Assembly: GCA_031180665.1 (NCBI GenBank)
Contig: JAPSLP010000010.1
Location: 62,001-126,000, forward strand
Reading direction: 5' to 3'
Length of the DNA: 64,000 nucleotides
Source of the DNA: Cupriavidus sp.
GTDB taxonomy: Bacteria; Pseudomonadota; Gammaproteobacteria; Burkholderiales; Burkholderiaceae
Shown in pieces: positions 62,521 to 64,000 of the stretch. The notes under the pieces are model-generated. The model did no database searches, was not told the DNA's origin, and saw only the letters and a program-made list of their open reading frames with translations. Position numbers and translations under genes: made by a program. How positions within the stretch are numbered: position 1 is the stretch's first letter; the number at the start of each line of letters is the position of its first letter.

Positions 62521-62560
62521 GTCCGTGCCTGTACGTGCCTGTACGTCCCTGTACGTGCCC
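62521..62560. repeat. 10-bp tandem repeat, about four copies
   Basis: GTCCGTGCCT, GTACGTGCCT, GTACGTCCCT and GTACGTGCCC follow each other exactly, with degenerate copies up to 62580. It fills the 99-bp spacer between the thiolase and FadJ-like genes. The thiolase is transcribed through it. Confidence 0.8.
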
Positions 62561-62581
62561 CGTCAGTGCCCTGTACGTTCG

Positions 62582-63787
62582 CTAGACGCGCTCGATGATG
62601 GTGGCCGTGGCCTGCCCGGTGCCGGCACATAGCGTGACCAGGCCCATGCCCAGCCCGCGGCGCTCGAGTTCGTCGAGCAGCGTGCCCAGCAGCATCGCCC
62701 CGGTTGCGCCGAGCGGATGGCCCATGGCAATCGCCCCCCCGTTGACGTTGATGCGGTCCGGGTCGATGCCGAAGGCCCGCTGGTAGACCATCGGCACCAC
62801 CGAGAACGCCTCGTTGACCTCGAACAGATCGATGTCGGCGATCGACAGGCCGCTGCGGGCCAGCAGCTTGCGCGTGGCGGGCACCGGGCCGCCGAGGTTC
62901 ATGTCGGGATCGCTGCCGGTCGAGGCAAAGTGCCGCAGCCGGGCACGCGGCTTCAATCCGCTGCGCTCGCCGAAGGCGCGGCTGCCGATCAGCACGGCGG
63001 CGGCCCCATCGACGATGGCGCTGGAATTGCCGCCGGTGTGGACATGCTCGATCGCTTCGAGGGTCGGATAGCGCTGCAGTGCGATCGCATCGAAGCCGAG
63101 CCTGCCCGGCGTGGCGAACGCGGGCGCCAGCCCGGCCAGATCGCTCATCGTCGTGCCGGCGCGGATGGCCTCGTCCTCGGCCAGCACCACGTTGCCGGCG
63201 ACGTCCCGTACCGGCAACAGCGAACGCGAGAAGTAGCCCGCCGCGCGCGCGTGTGCGGCGCGGCGCTGGCTCTCCATCGCGTAGGCGTCGACATCGGCGC
63301 GGGTAAAGCCCTCCAGCGTGGCGATCAGGTCGGCCGCGACGCCGTTTGGCATATAGGCGAAACGCCGCGTGACCGCCGGGTCGGTGTAGACCGCCCCCCC
63401 GTCGGAGCCGATCGGCACGCGCGACATCGACTCGACCCCGCCGCCGATCGCCGCGTCGATCTGTCCGGCCATGATGGCGGCGGCGGCCTGATTGACGGTA
63501 TCGAGCCCCGACACGCAGAAGCGGTTCAGCTGATAGCCGGGCACGGTATCGCCGTAGCCGGCCATCAGCAGCGCCGTGCGGGCGAGGTCGGCGCCTTGCT
63601 CGCCGAGCGGCATCACCACGCCGAGGCCGACCTCGTCGATGGTTTCGGGCGCGAAGCCGTTGCGCTGGCGCAGGCCCTGCAGCGTCTGCGCGGCGAGCGA
63701 GACCGGCGTGACCGGATGCAACGCGCCGCTGCTGCGGCCCTTGCCGCGCGGGGTGCGCACGGCATCGTACAGATAGGCATCGTTCAT
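62582..63787 (-). CDS. Acetyl-CoA C-acyltransferase (thiolase)
   Basis: A 401-residue thiolase with the complete catalytic set: nucleophile C91 in [10 protein letters not shown]357 in [11 protein letters not shown] and C387 in TLCAGTGQA. The N terminus ([20 protein letters not shown]) is usual for FadA/FadI-type degradative thiolases. It cleaves 3-ketoacyl-CoA to acetyl-CoA and a shortened acyl-CoA. It lies upstream of the FadJ-like gene in the same operon (99-bp gap with tandem repeats). I chose the ATG at 63787 because the longer reading adds low-complexity residues. Confidence 0.94.
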   Translation of the reverse strand: MNDAYLYDAVRTPRGKGRSSGALHPVTPVSLAAQTLQGLRQRNGFAPETIDEVGLGVVMPLGEQGADLARTALLMAGYGDTVPGYQLNRFCVSGLDTVNQAAAAIMAGQIDAAIGGGVESMSRVPIGSDGGAVYTDPAVTRRFAYMPNGVAADLIATLEGFTRADVDAYAMESQRRAAHARAAGYFSRSLLPVRDVAGNVVLAEDEAIRAGTTMSDLAGLAPAFATPGRLGFDAIALQRYPTLEAIEHVHTGGNSSAIVDGAAAVLIGSRAFGERSGLKPRARLRHFASTGSDPDMNLGGPVPATRKLLARSGLSIADIDLFEVNEAFSVVPMVYQRAFGIDPDRINVNGGAIAMGHPLGATGAMLLGTLLDELERRGLGMGLVTLCAGTGQATATIIERV

Positions 63788-63878
63788 CGTCGTAGTCCTG
63801 GAGCAGCCGGCAGGAGCCCCTGCCGGCGTGGGCGCCGGCACGGTTCCTGTCGTTCGAAAGCCAAACGCGCCGGTGCCC

Positions 63879-64000
63879 TTACGGGAAGGCGCGCTTGATC
63901 AGGTAGTCGCCGAACAGCTCGCGCAGCCGCAGCTTGAAGAGCTTGCCCGTCGCGGTCATCGGCATCTCGTCGGTAAACACCACGGCGTCGGGCCGGCACC
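63879..64000 (-). CDS. Acyl-CoA synthetase (AMP-forming), C-terminal end only
   Basis: The last 40 codons of a gene that continues off the right edge. The reading is [20 protein letters not shown], then [18 protein letters not shown] and a TAA stop. MTATGKLFK is the A10 motif of AMP-forming acyl-CoA synthetases, with the catalytic Lys. It is 91 bp upstream of the thiolase on the same strand and would activate the acid that this beta-oxidation operon degrades. Chain-length specificity cannot be seen from the fragment. Confidence 0.85.
   Translation of the reverse strand, partial: CRPDAVVFTDEMPMTATGKLFKLRLRELFGDYLIKRAFP

Noticed and set aside
59924-62632. A 902-codon plus-strand open frame over the acyl-CoA dehydrogenase and FadJ-like genes.
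   Set aside because: Compositional shadow; the opposite strand encodes clear enzymes with overlapping start and stop codons.

Overview
This 64 kb window is an ordinary-looking chromosomal segment from a high-GC (roughly two-thirds G+C by eye) beta-proteobacterium of the Burkholderiales, most likely Cupriavidus, Ralstonia or a close relative. The evidence is four orphan Bug-type (TctC-like) solute receptors, two Gram-negative general porins of the beta-proteobacterial type, several LysR regulators beside catabolic operons, and CoA-dependent degradation clusters of the kind common in that group. I see no rRNA, complete tRNA, CRISPR array, insertion sequence or prophage. The genus is inferred, not shown.

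Layout. 1-2.9 kb: the start of a Bug receptor gene, an amidase and its divergent LysR regulator. 3.0-6.2 kb: an overlapping operon of a DUF4142 protein, a cupredoxin, an ECF sigma factor and a FAD oxidoreductase/Rieske fusion. 6.3-12 kb: Bug receptor, two-PAS diguanylate cyclase, a DUF1326/DUF2182 pair and another Bug receptor. 12.3-13.6 kb: an Rpn-type PD-(D/E)XK nuclease gene with tandem repeats at both ends. 13.6-22.3 kb: a minus-strand group of lipoprotein metallo-hydrolase, receiver-only regulator, porin, XapX, MFS transporter, DoxX, Tat-exported amidohydrolase, alpha/beta hydrolase and isochorismatase-like hydrolase.

22.8-29.5 kb: a FixJ/NarL-type response regulator, a secreted protein made of DGAR decapeptide repeats, and a 1755-residue kinase-like/AAA/GAF/histidine kinase. 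29.5-34.8 kb: an MFS exporter, a periplasmic-type molybdenum hydroxylase (two subunits) and a LysR regulator. 34.9-45.7 kb: an eight-gene minus-strand catabolic operon (crotonase, ADP-forming acyl-CoA ligase, two acyl-CoA dehydrogenases, two SDRs of which one is a fusion, a double CMD-domain protein, a Bug receptor) with a divergent SDR and SMP-30 lactonase. 45.7-50.1 kb: LysR, luciferase-like monooxygenase, flavin reductase with an extra N-terminal domain, and a porin.

50.1-54.5 kb: an exported RidA lipoprotein and a Tat-exported class V PLP enzyme resembling PvdN, next to a Cache-domain NarX/NarL-type two-component pair. 55-64 kb: a MalT-like LuxR regulator followed by a convergent beta-oxidation set (branched-chain-type binding protein, acyl-CoA dehydrogenase, multifunctional hydratase/3-hydroxyacyl-CoA dehydrogenase, thiolase, and the end of an acyl-CoA synthetase).

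The most unusual items are the DGAR-repeat exported protein between a response regulator and a giant histidine kinase with an apparently dead kinase-like domain, the exported PLP-enzyme/RidA pair with a possible shared operator near the two-component system, the heptamer and 12-bp tandem repeats in the Rpn gene, and the SDR fused to a degenerate second SDR. Nothing here is clearly a wholly new defence or mobile system. All motif and operator calls are by eye.
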